Of a stretch of DNA of 64,000 nt, positions 41,057-51,073 are shown piece by piece. The stretch is from Dehalococcoidales bacterium (GTDB taxonomy: Bacteria; Chloroflexota; Dehalococcoidia; Dehalococcoidales; UBA5760). The stretch is from positions 157,407 to 221,406 of the forward strand of contig JAQUQE010000001.1 of the NCBI GenBank assembly GCA_028716225.1, read 5' to 3'. Made by a program: the position numbers and the translations under genes. Numbering within the stretch: the first letter of the stretch is position 1; the number at the start of each line of letters is the position of its first letter. The notes under the pieces are model-generated. The model was not told where the DNA came from. It did not search any database and saw only the letters and a list, made by a program, of their open reading frames with translations.

Positions 41057-41245
41057 ATGAAATGTGACTTGTGCGGTAAATCACCACAGTTCGGTCATAA
41101 CGTCAGTCATTCTAAACGCCATACCAACCGCCGTTGGTTACCTAATATTCATCCGGTTACTATCACCGTAGACGGGAAACAAACGCAGCTTAACCTCTGC
41201 ACCAGATGTCTGCGAACTCAGAATAAGACCGCCAAGAGCGGGTAG
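41057..41245 (+). CDS. rpmB: 50S ribosomal protein L28
   Basis: Large-subunit protein L28. MKCDLCGKSPQFGHNVSHSKRHTNRRWLPNIHPV is the family N terminus, and LNLCTRCLRT completes a four-cysteine zinc ribbon. The start is set at ATG 41057 because homologues begin with this Met; AAAGGGG is about 15 bases upstream, somewhat far. An ATG at 41027 would add ten residues without a ribosome site. 62 residues. Divergent from the DAK2 gene, as in many bacteria where the two are neighbours. Confidence 0.93.
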   Translation: MKCDLCGKSPQFGHNVSHSKRHTNRRWLPNIHPVTITVDGKQTQLNLCTRCLRTQNKTAKSG

Positions 41246-41387
41246 GGCTTATAGCTGACAACTGTCATAATTTATTGGGTTCATATTTTTATTGGGACAC
41301 GGTAGTAAACAGGAGTCATCAGAGCCTCTCTTCCTCAAAAGGGCGGAGGGGTTTTGTTCAGTATCGAGAGGTTTGGTAATTTGAACC

Positions 41388-43151
41388 ATGGCTCATAGTA
41401 AAGACCAGCAAACGGAAGTTGAGGATAAGAGACTGGAGATTATGCGGCATTCCGCTTCCCATATTATGGCGGAAGCTGTCCAGGCCATCTTTCCCGATGC
41501 CAAATTTGGCATCGGGCCGTCAATCAAAGACGGCTTTTACTATGATTTCGACCTAACCCGTTCACTCACCCCTGATGACCTGCCTCTAATTGAGGCTAAA
41601 ATGGCGGAAATAATTGCTTCCGATAAGCCATTCATCTTAGAGGATTCCCCCAAGGAAGAAGCACGACGGATACTGGCCGGCCAGCCCTATAAGCTAGAGT
41701 TGATCGATGAAATTCCGGATGAGAATGTCCGCCTCTATCGACAGGGCACCTTTGTTGACCTGTGCCGCGGGCCGCACCTGAGTTCCACCGGAGAAATAAA
41801 GGCCTTCAAGCTCCTCAGTATTGCCGGTGCCTACTGGCGCGGTGATGAGCGCCAACCTATGCTGCAGCGAATATACGGGGTAGCCTTTAACAGTAAAGAA
41901 GACCTGGACGGTCACCTGACCAAAATCGAGGAAGCCGACAAGCGCAACCACAGAAAACTGGGTAAAGAGCTTGACCTGTTCAGTATTAACGATGAGGCTG
42001 GCCCGGGTTTGGTTCTCTGGCACCCCAAGGGAGCCATAATACGCCGGACCATTGAAGACTTCTGGAAGGATGAACACATCAAACGCGGTTACGATATCGT
42101 ATACACCCCGCACATTGCTAAAGCAGACCTATGGAAAACCAGCGGACACTGGGAATTTTACCGCGACTACCTGTACAGCCCGATGGAGGTAGAAGGGCAG
42201 GAATATATCCTTAAACCGATGAACTGCCTGGGACACATCCTGATCTACAAAACAAAACGGCGCAGCTATCAGGAACTGCCAATTCGTTATGCAGAGCTGG
42301 GCACTGTTTACCGCTACGAACGCTCCGGGGTACTGCTCGGGCTGTCACGGGTAAGAGGCTTCACCCAGGACGATGCCCACATTTTTTGCTCTTTCGACCA
42401 GCTGCAGGATGAGGTAGCCGGGGTGCTGGATCTGGCCCGCTTTATGATGGAAAACTTTGGCTTCAGCAACTACAAGGTATACCTGTCCACCCGTCCCGAG
42501 AAATATGCCGGCGACCTGAAAGTGTGGGAGGAGTCGACTAAGATTTTGGGTCAGGCGCTGGACCAGCTCGGAATTGACTACAGCATCGACCCGGGAGAGG
42601 GTGTCTTTTACGGTCCTAAGATAGACATCAAGTTTGAAGACGCCCTGGGTAGGGGATGGCAGGGTCCCACGATACAGGTAGATTTTAATCTACCCCAGCG
42701 CTTCGATGTCACTTACATCGGCCAGGACGGCAATGAGCATATGGCGGCTATGGTACATCGTACAGTACTGGGCAGCATGGAGCGCTTTCTGGCTTCACTT
42801 ATTGAACACTATGAGGGAGCCTTCCCGGTATGGCTATCGCCGGTCCAGGTAGTAATACTACCGGTAGCCGACCGCCACCTGGACTATGCCCGTGAAATTG
42901 AGAATAAGCTTAGCAATGAAGGAATACGAGTAAAGGTTGACGGGCGTTCGGAGCGGGTAAATCGCAAGATCCGACAGGCACAACTGGATAAAATACCTTA
43001 TATGCTGATAATAGGCGATAAAGAGGTGACTGCCGCCAGTGTTTCATTACGCCTGCGTAGCGGCGAACAAATAGACTCGCAAACCCCGGAAAGCTTCATA
43101 AAGCGGGTAAAGCAAGCTATCATCAGCCGGGCTAAGGATTTGAATCCGTAA
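41388..43151 (+). CDS. thrS: threonyl-tRNA synthetase without TGS domain
   Basis: Class II synthetase charging tRNA-Thr. The protein begins directly with the editing domain: MRHSASHIMAEAVQAIFPDAKFGIGP and TFVDLCRGPHL hold its HxxxH and C/H residues. The catalytic core has ILKPMNCLGHILIYK, RYERSGVLLGLSRVRGFTQDDAHIF and GPKIDIKFEDALGRGWQGPTIQVDF, and the anticodon domain ends it. At 587 residues it is about 55 shorter than E. coli ThrRS because the N-terminal TGS domain is absent. The upstream 140 bases contain an imperfect CCTC/GAGG hairpin but no clear T-box. First gene of the thrS-infC-rpmI-rplT-pheST block. Confidence 0.94.
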   Translation: MAHSKDQQTEVEDKRLEIMRHSASHIMAEAVQAIFPDAKFGIGPSIKDGFYYDFDLTRSLTPDDLPLIEAKMAEIIASDKPFILEDSPKEEARRILAGQPYKLELIDEIPDENVRLYRQGTFVDLCRGPHLSSTGEIKAFKLLSIAGAYWRGDERQPMLQRIYGVAFNSKEDLDGHLTKIEEADKRNHRKLGKELDLFSINDEAGPGLVLWHPKGAIIRRTIEDFWKDEHIKRGYDIVYTPHIAKADLWKTSGHWEFYRDYLYSPMEVEGQEYILKPMNCLGHILIYKTKRRSYQELPIRYAELGTVYRYERSGVLLGLSRVRGFTQDDAHIFCSFDQLQDEVAGVLDLARFMMENFGFSNYKVYLSTRPEKYAGDLKVWEESTKILGQALDQLGIDYSIDPGEGVFYGPKIDIKFEDALGRGWQGPTIQVDFNLPQRFDVTYIGQDGNEHMAAMVHRTVLGSMERFLASLIEHYEGAFPVWLSPVQVVILPVADRHLDYAREIENKLSNEGIRVKVDGRSERVNRKIRQAQLDKIPYMLIIGDKEVTAASVSLRLRSGEQIDSQTPESFIKRVKQAIISRAKDLNP

Positions 43152-43158
43152 GAAATAT

Positions 43159-43187
43159 TTGCTTCCCGAGCGCTAATGTGCTATATT
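43159..43187 (+). promoter_or_regulatory. promoter of the infC-rpmI-rplT operon
   Basis: TTGCTT at 43159-43164, 17 bases, TATATT at 43182-43187; start near 43194, giving a leader of about 40 bases. Confidence 0.6.
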
Positions 43188-43234
43188 CCTGTCTGTAGTA
43201 AGCTGTTCTTGAAAGAAGGGGAATTAGAGAAATA

Positions 43235-43780
43235 ATTAAAAAACTTCGTATCAATGAGAGAATCATAGCCAGAGAAGTTCGTCTTGTGGGGGAGAAGGGG
43301 GAGCAGCTAGGCATAATGACCTTGCAGCAGGCACGAGAGGTAGCAGAACGGCAGAACCTCGACCTGGTAGAGGTAGCACCTACCGCAGCACCTCCGGTAT
43401 GTCGCCTGCTTGACTACGGAAAATACAAGTACGAGCAAGCCAAAAAGGAGCGTGAGGCCAAAAAGAGCCAGCGGGTGTCACTCCTCAGAGAGATCCGTTT
43501 TCGGCCTAGAATCGATAACCATGATTTTGAGGCCAAGGCGAGGTCGGTAAAGAAACTCCTGGAAGAAGGCGACAAGGTAAAAATTACGGTTATGTTCAGG
43601 GGTCGTGAAATAGTACACCCTGAAACCGGCGTGAAGCTGCTACAGCGGATGGCAGAATTATTGAAAGAGACGGCTTCTATTGAAAAACAACCGCTACTAT
43701 ATGGCAAGCGACTGATTATGATATTAGCACCGCTAACGATGCCAAAAAGCAGAATAAAGGAAGGTGTGAAGCAAACGTAG
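43235..43780 (+). CDS. infC: translation initiation factor IF-3 (non-canonical start codon)
   Basis: IF-3 keeps ribosomal subunits apart and checks start-codon pairing. Conserved segments are LRINERIIAREVRLVGEKGEQLGI, LDLVEVAPTAAPPVCRLLDYGKYKYE and IRFRPRIDNHDFEAK. The conserved N terminus begins upstream of the first GTG (43286), yet between the in-frame stop at 43199 and that GTG there is no ATG, GTG, TTG or CTG. The likely start is ATT at 43235 (or ATA at 43232), after AAGGGGA at 43216-43222. In E. coli an AUU start lets IF-3 repress its own synthesis; the same logic probably applies here. The product would be 181 residues, a normal length. Confidence 0.88.
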   Translation: MKKLRINERIIAREVRLVGEKGEQLGIMTLQQAREVAERQNLDLVEVAPTAAPPVCRLLDYGKYKYEQAKKEREAKKSQRVSLLREIRFRPRIDNHDFEAKARSVKKLLEEGDKVKITVMFRGREIVHPETGVKLLQRMAELLKETASIEKQPLLYGKRLIMILAPLTMPKSRIKEGVKQT

Positions 43781-43781
43781 G

Positions 43782-43982
43782 ATGCCGAAGATTAAAACAC
43801 ATAAGGGAGCTCAGCGCCGCTTCCATATTACCGGCAGCGGCAAACTAATGCGGGTTAAGATCGGTAAGAGTCACTTCCGTCGTCGCAAGACAAGACAGGC
43901 GAAAGGACTTTACGATGAAACAATACCGGTAAACAAAAGCGACAGGACCCGCATCAAAAGACTCTTACCCTACGGGGTTTGA
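43782..43982 (+). CDS. rpmI: 50S ribosomal protein L35
   Basis: 66-residue basic large-subunit protein. MPKIKTHKGAQRRFHITGSGKLMR and KSHFRRRKTRQAKG are the L35 signature. It starts one base after the infC stop, so it is probably translated by coupling with infC, the usual arrangement of infC-rpmI-rplT. Confidence 0.96.
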   Translation: MPKIKTHKGAQRRFHITGSGKLMRVKIGKSHFRRRKTRQAKGLYDETIPVNKSDRTRIKRLLPYGV

Positions 43983-44000
43983 CTTAAACAGGAGGATATT

Positions 44001-44360
44001 TTGCCACGAGTCAAGCGAGGTGTGACCACCGGTCACCGACATAAGAAGGTATTAGCACTAACTAAAGGCCATAGGGCAACCAAGCACTCCCTTTACCGTC
44101 GTGCTCATGAGTCTATGCTTAAGTCCTTGAGCTATAGCTATATCCACCGCCGCGATCGCAAGGGCGATATGAGACGTTTGTGGATTTTAAGGGTTAACGC
44201 CGCCAGCAGAAATGAAGGTATTACCTACTCTCAGCTTATGAATGGCTTAAACAAGGCAGGAGTAGCTGTTAACCGCAAGATGTTAGCCGACATGGCAGTA
44301 AGAGATCCTGAAGCCTTTGGCAATTTAGTAACCATAGCCAAAGCACAGATCCAGCACTAA
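44001..44360 (+). CDS. rplT: 50S ribosomal protein L20
   Basis: Binds 23S rRNA early in assembly and often represses its own operon. PRVKRGVTTGHRHKKVLALTKGHRATKHSLYRRAHE and RRDRKGDMRRLWILRVNAA are the L20 signature. 119 residues. Starts at TTG 44001 after AGGAGGATATT. Confidence 0.96.
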   Translation: MPRVKRGVTTGHRHKKVLALTKGHRATKHSLYRRAHESMLKSLSYSYIHRRDRKGDMRRLWILRVNAASRNEGITYSQLMNGLNKAGVAVNRKMLADMAVRDPEAFGNLVTIAKAQIQH

Positions 44361-44384
44361 AAGACAAGACTGCGCAGAAAGATG

Positions 44385-44422
44385 AAGTGCGGCGTTGCTA
44401 TCCATTGCTAGCCGCATTTTCT
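44385..44422 (+). terminator. terminator or attenuator between rplT and pheS
   Basis: AAGTGCGGC at 44385-44393 pairs with GCCGCATTT at 44411-44419 (one wobble), and the stem runs into a TTTTCTGTT tract. It can end the ribosomal operon; because it lies ahead of pheS it could also attenuate pheST. Confidence 0.65.
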
Positions 44423-44471
44423 GTTAGTATCGGACAGGTTAATCCGCCATCAGGCCAGGAAAAAGGTGAGT

Positions 44472-45512
44472 ATGATAAGCCGGCTTGAACAACTGAAACT
44501 AGGCGCACTGAAGGAATTGGACTTAATTACCGATGCCAAGGAGATGGAACTCTGGCGAGTTAATTACCTGGGTAAGAAGAGCGAGCTAACCGGAATTCTG
44601 CGTAGTTTATCATCATTAGCTGTCGAAGAGAGAAAACCGGTTGGCGCTGCGGCTAACCGTATCAGAACGGAGCTGGAGAAGGGGCTAAACCAGAAAAAGT
44701 GCGCCCTGAGAGAAATACAACTGGCAGCGGTAACCAGAGAAGAGGATATCGACGTTACCCTGCCCGGGCGCCCTCTGCCGACGGGGCGGCTGCATCCCAT
44801 TACCAGGACGATTAATGAGGTCTGCGAGATATATAACTCCATGGGTTTCCAGGTAACGTCAGGGCCGGACGTAGAATGGAACTATTACAACTTTGAGGCA
44901 CTGAATATCCATGACGACCACCCGGCCCGTGATGTAATGTCAACCTCCTGGGTCGATATCGAAGCTGACAAGGACAGAGGTCCGATGCTGCTGCGTACTC
45001 ACACTACCTCGGTAACCGCCAGGGTAATCGAATCCCAAAACCCACCGATAAGAGTGGTTGAACCGGGTAGGGTCTACCGCTATGAGGCTACCGACGCTAC
45101 CCACACTCCTATGTTCCATCAGATAGACGGCCTGGCTATCGACAAAGGTATTACCATGGCAGACCTTAAAGGTACGCTGTACGAGTTTGCCCGCCGCTTT
45201 TTCGGGGAAGGAAGAGGAGTACGCTTTCGCTGCGATTATTTCCCCTTCGTCGAGCCGGGAGTCGAGATGGCTATCGAATGTTTGGTCTGCAATGGCCGAG
45301 GATGCCGACTTTGTGGAAATACCGGCTGGATAGAAATACTGGGCGCCGGAATGGTACACCCCCGGGTACTCGAGCGCGGGAATATCGATCCGGAGACATA
45401 TTCCGGTTTTGCCTTCGGGATGGGTATTGACCGTCTACCCATGCTGCGTTATGGGATAGACGACATCAGGCTATTTTATAGCAACGACCTCAGGTTCTTA
45501 TCCCAGTTTTAG
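44472..45512 (+). CDS. pheS: phenylalanyl-tRNA synthetase alpha subunit
   Basis: Catalytic subunit of PheRS. Motifs include [68 protein letters not shown], and the Zn-like [21 protein letters not shown] with [21 protein letters not shown]. About 346 residues. ATG 44472 has AAAAGG five bases away; GTG 44466 in the same frame is the alternative. pheT follows after 41 bases. Confidence 0.95.
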   Translation: MISRLEQLKLGALKELDLITDAKEMELWRVNYLGKKSELTGILRSLSSLAVEERKPVGAAANRIRTELEKGLNQKKCALREIQLAAVTREEDIDVTLPGRPLPTGRLHPITRTINEVCEIYNSMGFQVTSGPDVEWNYYNFEALNIHDDHPARDVMSTSWVDIEADKDRGPMLLRTHTTSVTARVIESQNPPIRVVEPGRVYRYEATDATHTPMFHQIDGLAIDKGITMADLKGTLYEFARRFFGEGRGVRFRCDYFPFVEPGVEMAIECLVCNGRGCRLCGNTGWIEILGAGMVHPRVLERGNIDPETYSGFAFGMGIDRLPMLRYGIDDIRLFYSNDLRFLSQF

Positions 45513-45553
45513 CTATCGGGCAATAGCAGAATAGTCTTATCAGGTCTAAAATA

Positions 45554-47956
45554 ATGAAAATATCGCTCAAGTGGCTTCGAGAATATTTAGACATCACCCT
45601 CTCTCCACACGAATTAGCCAATCGGCTGACGATGGCCGGTACTGAGACTGAGGGTATGCAGTGTATCGGTGAAAACTGGACAGGCATCACTATCGGCGAG
45701 ATAACTGATATTAATCCTCATCCCAATGCCGACCGCCTCAAGCTGGTTACTATAGATTTGGGTAGCGAGCAGACGACGGTCGTCTGCGGAGCACCTAACG
45801 TTAGAATCGGGAGCAAGGTAGCCTTTGCTCCGGTCGGTGCTCAGCTTATCGATGGCCATAGTGGAGAACCATCCCGTTTGAAGTCCGCCAAAATTCGGGG
45901 TATTACCTCAAACGGAATGGCCTGCTCAGAGAAAGAACTAGGGATCTCAGATAGCCACGAGGGAATCATAATCCTGCCTGATGAAGCGCCTATAGGCACG
46001 CCACTGGCTGAGTATCTGGGCGACGTTATTTATGATCTGGCGATAACCGCTAATCGACCCGACTGCCTGTCGGTAATCGGTGTGGCCAGAGAGGTCGCCG
46101 CCCTAACCGGACAGGGATTGCATCTTCCCGATACCAGCTATACCGAAGCAGGACGTCCCATCGAGCAGCAAATCTCAGTAGAGATTACCGATCCCGAGCT
46201 TTGCTCCAGATACTGCGCCAGTTTAATCACCGGGATCAGAGTAGCCGATTCCCCCCGGTGGCTGAAACAGCGCCTGCTGAAGTGCGGTATGCGCCCGATA
46301 AGTAATATCGTAGATATTACCAATTACGTCATGCTGGAATACGGTCAACCCCTGCACGCCTTCGACTACGATCGGATTCAAGGCAGGAAGATTATCGTAC
46401 GCCGGGCCGCCGCCGGTGAAAAGATGACCACCCTTGACGGGCTGGAACGAACCCTCTCTGACAATATGCTGGTTATTGCCGATCAGGAAAGAGCAACGGC
46501 TATCGCCGGTATTATGGGCGGCATCGATAGTGAGGTTACCGACGGTACAAGCTCGGTATTACTGGAAGCAGCCAACTTCAATCCCACCAGCATTCATCGT
46601 ACCGGCAGTATCTTAAATATGCCCAGTGAAGCCTGTACCCGTTTCGAGAGGGGAATTCGCCCCGAACTGGTGGATGAAGCAATCAGAAAAGCCACCAAGC
46701 TCATTATAGAGCTGGCCGGCGGTCAGGCAGCCAAAGGACTGATTGATGTCTACCCCAACCGGCAGGAGCAGGAGCCGATACTGCTAACCAATGAAAAAAT
46801 AAGGGGCCTTTTGGGTATCGATTTTAGCACCGACCGGATAGTAGCGGCGCTGACTTCCCTCGGTTTTACCTGCAAGATAGCAACAAATCCCTCAGGAGTC
46901 CGGGCTACCGCTCCCTACTGGCGAAGCGACATCAAACAGGAGGTTGACCTTATTGAAGAGGTAGCTCGTATCATCGGCTACGACAAGATCCCCACCACCC
47001 TGCTGGGTACGACGCTACCCAGTCAGAGCCCTGAACCGATGGTCAAACTGAAGCAAACGATAAGGTGCCACCTCAGAGGCTACGGATTCCAGGAGATAGT
47101 CACCTATTCCCTAACCAGCCTGGAGATGCTCAGGAAACTGCTTCCGGACAATTACATCGAACCGCCCCCCCTCCGTATGACCAATCCGATGACAGCGGAA
47201 CAGGAATATCTGCGCCCCAACCTGCGGGCCAACCTATTAACTACCCTCTACTCGAACAGAAAACATGAAGACGACAGCATCAGAATCTTCGAGCTGGGTA
47301 AGGTATATCTCCCCAGGCAGAATGACCTGCCTGATGAACCAGAGATTCTTTGTGCCCTACTAAGCGGACCCAGGCAGAGTAAATCCTGGCACGAAGGAGA
47401 CAGCCCGGTTGACTTCTACGATGCCAAGGGAACCGTCGAAAGCCTGCTCCATAACCTGGTAACAAATCTCGATTTCGAGAAGAGCAGCGACTTAAGTCTA
47501 CACCCTAACAAGCAGGCCGCCATCCTGATAGACGGCAACAAGGCGGGCATCGTCGGCGAGCTTCACCCCGGGGTCAGGGAGGCTTTCGATATCTGTGAGC
47601 CTACCTACCTCATCGAATTTAATGTCACCACACTTTTACCCTTTACCACCGGCCACAAAATGTTCCGGCCTATACCACGCTTTCCGGCAGTAGTAAGAGA
47701 CATTGCTCTTACAGTGGATAGGGAAGTGTCCCACCACAGCATACAGAGTAACATCGAAGGCACCCATCTGGTCACCAAGGTTACCGTATTCGACGTCTAT
47801 TCCGGCGGCCAAATCCCTGATGGCAAGAAATCCCTTGCCTACCGGATTACCTTCCAGTCACCGGACCATACCTTAACCGACGATGAAGTTGATAAAATTC
47901 AGCAGCAGATAATCGATAAGCTGTCCCGAGAGCTGGGCGCTACCCTGCGTAGCTAA
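45554..47956 (+). CDS. pheT: phenylalanyl-tRNA synthetase beta subunit
   Basis: 800-residue partner of PheS. The N-terminal B1 domain MKISLKWLREYLDITLSPHELANRLTMAGTE, the EMAP-like tRNA-binding domain (ITDINPHPNADRLKLVTIDLG, APNVRIGSKVAFAPVGAQL), the B3/B4 editing region (NIVDITNYVMLEYGQPLHAFDYD), the B5 segment (FTCKI) and the C-terminal ferredoxin-like FDX-ACB domain (FPAVVRDIALTVDREVSH) are all present. The order and length are normal. Confidence 0.95.
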   Translation: MKISLKWLREYLDITLSPHELANRLTMAGTETEGMQCIGENWTGITIGEITDINPHPNADRLKLVTIDLGSEQTTVVCGAPNVRIGSKVAFAPVGAQLIDGHSGEPSRLKSAKIRGITSNGMACSEKELGISDSHEGIIILPDEAPIGTPLAEYLGDVIYDLAITANRPDCLSVIGVAREVAALTGQGLHLPDTSYTEAGRPIEQQISVEITDPELCSRYCASLITGIRVADSPRWLKQRLLKCGMRPISNIVDITNYVMLEYGQPLHAFDYDRIQGRKIIVRRAAAGEKMTTLDGLERTLSDNMLVIADQERATAIAGIMGGIDSEVTDGTSSVLLEAANFNPTSIHRTGSILNMPSEACTRFERGIRPELVDEAIRKATKLIIELAGGQAAKGLIDVYPNRQEQEPILLTNEKIRGLLGIDFSTDRIVAALTSLGFTCKIATNPSGVRATAPYWRSDIKQEVDLIEEVARIIGYDKIPTTLLGTTLPSQSPEPMVKLKQTIRCHLRGYGFQEIVTYSLTSLEMLRKLLPDNYIEPPPLRMTNPMTAEQEYLRPNLRANLLTTLYSNRKHEDDSIRIFELGKVYLPRQNDLPDEPEILCALLSGPRQSKSWHEGDSPVDFYDAKGTVESLLHNLVTNLDFEKSSDLSLHPNKQAAILIDGNKAGIVGELHPGVREAFDICEPTYLIEFNVTTLLPFTTGHKMFRPIPRFPAVVRDIALTVDREVSHHSIQSNIEGTHLVTKVTVFDVYSGGQIPDGKKSLAYRITFQSPDHTLTDDEVDKIQQQIIDKLSRELGATLRS

Positions 47957-48008
47957 AATATGACTTACGTTTTTGTCAAGAGGAAATAAAATCTAGCGGG
48001 GGTATCGA

Positions 48009-48875
48009 ATGAAAGACAGGGAAATAAAGAAGGTAGTAAGGCAGAGCTACGCCAGGATCGCAAAAGATGGTAGCTGCTGCTCCAGCCCGGTTAGTTCATG
48101 CTGCGGGAGTCCCGACTCCGTACAAGATATCAGCAGACGGATAGGATATACGAAGGCAGATCTTAGCGCAGTACCCCATGGAGCGAACCTGGGCCTCGGC
48201 TGCGGCAACCCGCTGGCTCTTGGCTCCCTAAGAGAAGGGGAGACCGTTGTCGACCTCGGTTCGGGAGCCGGTTTTGACTGCTTCCTAGCCGCCAACATAG
48301 TCGGTGAGGCAGGGCGAGTCATCGGCGTCGATATGACCCCGGAGATGATTGAGAAAGCGAGAGAAAACGCCGAGAAGGGCGGCTACACAAATGTGGAGTT
48401 CCGGCTCGGTGAAATTGAACACCTGCCGATAGCCGATGGCACAGCCGATATCATTATATCAAACTGTGTTATCAACCTTGCCCCCGATAAAAGAACGGTC
48501 TTCGAGGAAGCGTTCCGGGTACTGAAACCGGGCGGCAGGCTGATGGTCTCGGACGTAGTTTTATTGAAGGAGCTTCCCGAATTCATTAAGAACTCGGCGG
48601 CAGCCTATGTCGGCTGCGTCTCGGGAGCGATCACAAAAGAAGAATACTTGGCTAACATAAGAGCAGCCGGGTTTCGCAAGGTTAACATAACCGGTGAGGC
48701 AGTCTTCCCCATAGAGTGGCTGACGGACGACCCGACGGTAGAGGCAACTATCCAGGATTTACAGATACCACCGGAGAAGATGAAAGAAGCCGCCGATTCG
48801 GTCATCAGTATCAAGGTTCAAGCAGTCAAACCTGAGTCGGCAGCGCGGACATCCCTTCATCGACAAGCTGCCTGA
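48009..48875 (+). CDS. arsM: arsenite S-adenosylmethyltransferase
   Basis: Methylates As(III) with SAM to volatile or less toxic forms. The N-terminal [15 protein letters not shown] and SSCCGSPDS contain the paired cysteines, [35 protein letters not shown] is the ArsM-type SAM site, and Cys153 ([11 protein letters not shown]) and Cys203 ([14 protein letters not shown]) are 50 residues apart, as the arsenic-binding pair is in characterised ArsM. 288 residues, complete. No arsR or other ars gene is adjacent, so the gene is isolated. GGGGGTATC precedes the ATG. Its last 50 bases overlap the 3' end of proS on the opposite strand. Confidence 0.9.
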   Translation: MKDREIKKVVRQSYARIAKDGSCCSSPVSSCCGSPDSVQDISRRIGYTKADLSAVPHGANLGLGCGNPLALGSLREGETVVDLGSGAGFDCFLAANIVGEAGRVIGVDMTPEMIEKARENAEKGGYTNVEFRLGEIEHLPIADGTADIIISNCVINLAPDKRTVFEEAFRVLKPGGRLMVSDVVLLKELPEFIKNSAAAYVGCVSGAITKEEYLANIRAAGFRKVNITGEAVFPIEWLTDDPTVEATIQDLQIPPEKMKEAADSVISIKVQAVKPESAARTSLHRQAA

Positions 48876-50550
48876 GCCTTTCTGCTATCTCCGCCAGAGG
48901 TACAAGCTGTGACTCTTTCTCAGAGCGCTTTTTTACCTCGACGCTATCCTGTTTTAGAGTACGCTGGCTAACGGTCACCCGGATAGGTATCCCCAACAGG
49001 TCGGCATCATTAAACTTTACTCCCGGGGATTCCTGACGGTCATCCAGAAGCACCTCAAACCCTGCCGAACTGAGCTCGGAGTAGAGCTTCTCCGCCGTCT
49101 CCGCAACACCGGTATTCTCCCGATATAAAGGACAGAGATGGACCTGGTAGGGAGCGATAGGCAACGGCCAGATAATGCCCTGGTCGTCATGGTTTTGCTC
49201 AATAGCAGCCGCCAGCAGCCTGCCGATGCCGATGCCGTAGCAGCCCATAACAACAGGACGATCAATACCGTCAGGATCGGCGTAGAATGCACCTAATTTT
49301 TTCGAGAGAAAGGTACCCAGCTTGAAGATATGTCCGACCTCGATGCCGTGTGTCGAAATCAACTTGCCGCCGCACCTGGGGCATTTTTCACCGGCGCAAG
49401 CCCTGGCTATATCAGCCGTGATATCGGCACTAAAATCACGGGGGTAGTTGACATTCCTAAGGTGTGTTTCCGGGCTGTTGGCACCGGCAACAAAGTTCAC
49501 CCCGGGGATTACCGAATCATCAACAACGGTCCTAATATTTCTGAGGCCTACCGGTGAAGCGAAGCCAGCGATAATACCGGCTTTCCTAATCTCCTCTTCA
49601 TCAGCCAGATGGAGTTCAACGCATTTCAGGATATTCTTCAGTTTAACCTCATTCACCTCAAGGTCTCCCCTGATAACAGCAAAGACAAGCTCGCCGTCAG
49701 CCGCATAGAATACCGCCTTAAGGATATGGTCCGGCGATACCTTGAGAAAATCAGAGAGAGCACTGATAGTACTCACTCCCGGTGTTGCCACCTCTTCTAA
49801 CGGCAACGAATCCTCTCCATCCCCCTTGCCTTTTGCGCAACAGGCCTTTTCCGAATTAGCCGCATACTGACAACCGGAGCAATAGATGATTTCATCCTCT
49901 CCGGTCTCCATAATGACCATGAACTCGTGTGAGTCCTTGCCACCAATAGCACCGCTGTCAGCTTCGACAAACAAAGCAGGCAGACCACAGCGAGCATATA
50001 TCCTCTGGTATGCCTTAAGCATCTTGTGATAGCTCAAATCCAGACCCTTTTCATCAATATCGAAGCTATAGAGGTCTTTCATAGTGAACTCGCGAACCCG
50101 GAGCAGACCGGCCCTGGGACGGGGTTCGTCACGAAACTTGGTCTGGATTTGATATAGAAGCAGCGGCAGGTCCCGGTAGCTCTTAACATACTGGCTGGCC
50201 AGCCTGGTAGCAACCTCTTCATGGGTCGGGCCTAAACACAGCCTGCGCTCCCTGCGGTCATTCAGAACGAAAAGTCCCTCGCCGAAAGCCTGGTCGCGAC
50301 CTGTTTGCTGCCATAACTCGAGGGGCTGGAGCACAGGCATCATCAGTTCCTGACCGCCGGCGGCATCCATCTCGTCACGGATTATATTTTCTATCTTCCT
50401 GAGCGCCCTCAAAGCCAGAGGCAGATAGGAATATATCCCGGAGGCCACCTGATATATCATCCCCGCTTTCAGAAGCAGTTGATGACTGACAGTATCTGCT
50501 TCGGCAGGTATTTCTCTCTGCGTCCTGCCGAACAATCTTGATATTCGCAC
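48826..50550 (-). CDS. proS: prolyl-tRNA synthetase (bacterial type)
   Basis: Class II synthetase of the bacterial ProS form with the editing insertion. [50 protein letters not shown] opens the family; [12 protein letters not shown] and [25 protein letters not shown] are motif 2 regions; the INS domain spans about 225-385; and [22 protein letters not shown] is motif 3. 574 residues. Starts at GTG 50550. It is the last gene of the ispG-side block, separated from it by a DUF4064 gene, and converges with arsM. Confidence 0.95.
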   Translation of the reverse strand: MRISRLFGRTQREIPAEADTVSHQLLLKAGMIYQVASGIYSYLPLALRALRKIENIIRDEMDAAGGQELMMPVLQPLELWQQTGRDQAFGEGLFVLNDRRERRLCLGPTHEEVATRLASQYVKSYRDLPLLLYQIQTKFRDEPRPRAGLLRVREFTMKDLYSFDIDEKGLDLSYHKMLKAYQRIYARCGLPALFVEADSGAIGGKDSHEFMVIMETGEDEIIYCSGCQYAANSEKACCAKGKGDGEDSLPLEEVATPGVSTISALSDFLKVSPDHILKAVFYAADGELVFAVIRGDLEVNEVKLKNILKCVELHLADEEEIRKAGIIAGFASPVGLRNIRTVVDDSVIPGVNFVAGANSPETHLRNVNYPRDFSADITADIARACAGEKCPRCGGKLISTHGIEVGHIFKLGTFLSKKLGAFYADPDGIDRPVVMGCYGIGIGRLLAAAIEQNHDDQGIIWPLPIAPYQVHLCPLYRENTGVAETAEKLYSELSSAGFEVLLDDRQESPGVKFNDADLLGIPIRVTVSQRTLKQDSVEVKKRSEKESQLVPLAEIAERLRQLVDEGMSALPTQV

Positions 50551-50708
50551 TTTACTCGTTATCCAATCTAATCATATTCGCCGGTCTATTCGGCTTTTAA
50601 TCATAAGAACAACTCCGCTATCCCCAAAGTCACAGGACAGCCAGATGATGAAGACACCCAATGCCTACCTTAAGTGTCTCAGGTAATATTGCGAGAGATA
50701 CAGGACGC

Positions 50709-50731
50709 ATCTGGTCTGATCCAGACCAGAT
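50709..50731 (-). terminator. stem-loop at the DUF4064 stop codon
   Basis: ATCTGGTCTG at 50709-50718 pairs perfectly with CAGACCAGAT at 50722-50731, a 10-bp stem with a 3-base loop overlapping the first base of the stop codon. No T-tract follows on either strand, so it may protect the 3' end more than terminate transcription. Confidence 0.45.
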
Positions 50732-51036
50732 TAGGCAAATTCCTTCTTACCCATTGCGACAAAAATAATTGCCACTACCCCCAGGGGAATGACAGGAAAC
50801 ATGGCACAGATAGCAGCAAACAGGCAGTATCCCCAGACTTTTCTCTTGAACATCAGAATACTACCGATTACGGCCAATATTCCGAGTGCGAGAAAGACAG
50901 CAGCCATACCTGTCGCCCAGCCAAATCCTGTTAATGATGCAAGTACCCCAGTTACTCCACTGCCAGCAACTATTCCGAAAATACCACCGATTAAGGTAAA
51001 AATAGCAGCCAGTGTTACCTTCCAGGTTCTTTTCAT
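50731..51036 (-). CDS. DUF4064-like small membrane protein
   Basis: A 101-residue protein with three or four hydrophobic helices: VTLAAIFTLIGGIFGIVAGSG, GMAAVFLALGILAVIGSIL, and YCLFAAICAMFPVIPLGVVAIIFVAMGKKEF. The pattern and length agree with the DUF4064 group of membrane proteins of unknown role. The ATG at 51036 follows GGGAGG. It has its own promoter upstream and a hairpin downstream, so it is an independent transcription unit inserted between proS and ispG, genes that are adjacent in many relatives. Confidence 0.7.
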   Translation of the reverse strand: MKRTWKVTLAAIFTLIGGIFGIVAGSGVTGVLASLTGFGWATGMAAVFLALGILAVIGSILMFKRKVWGYCLFAAICAMFPVIPLGVVAIIFVAMGKKEFA

Positions 51037-51073
51037 CGCTTAACCTCCCTTTGATTAAATTAGGTTATCAACA

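Noticed and set aside
41246-41387. T-box leader upstream of thrS
   Set aside because: No T-box AGGGTGG-type sequence, and only an imperfect CCTC/GAGG hairpin followed by a short T-run. Not enough for a riboswitch call.
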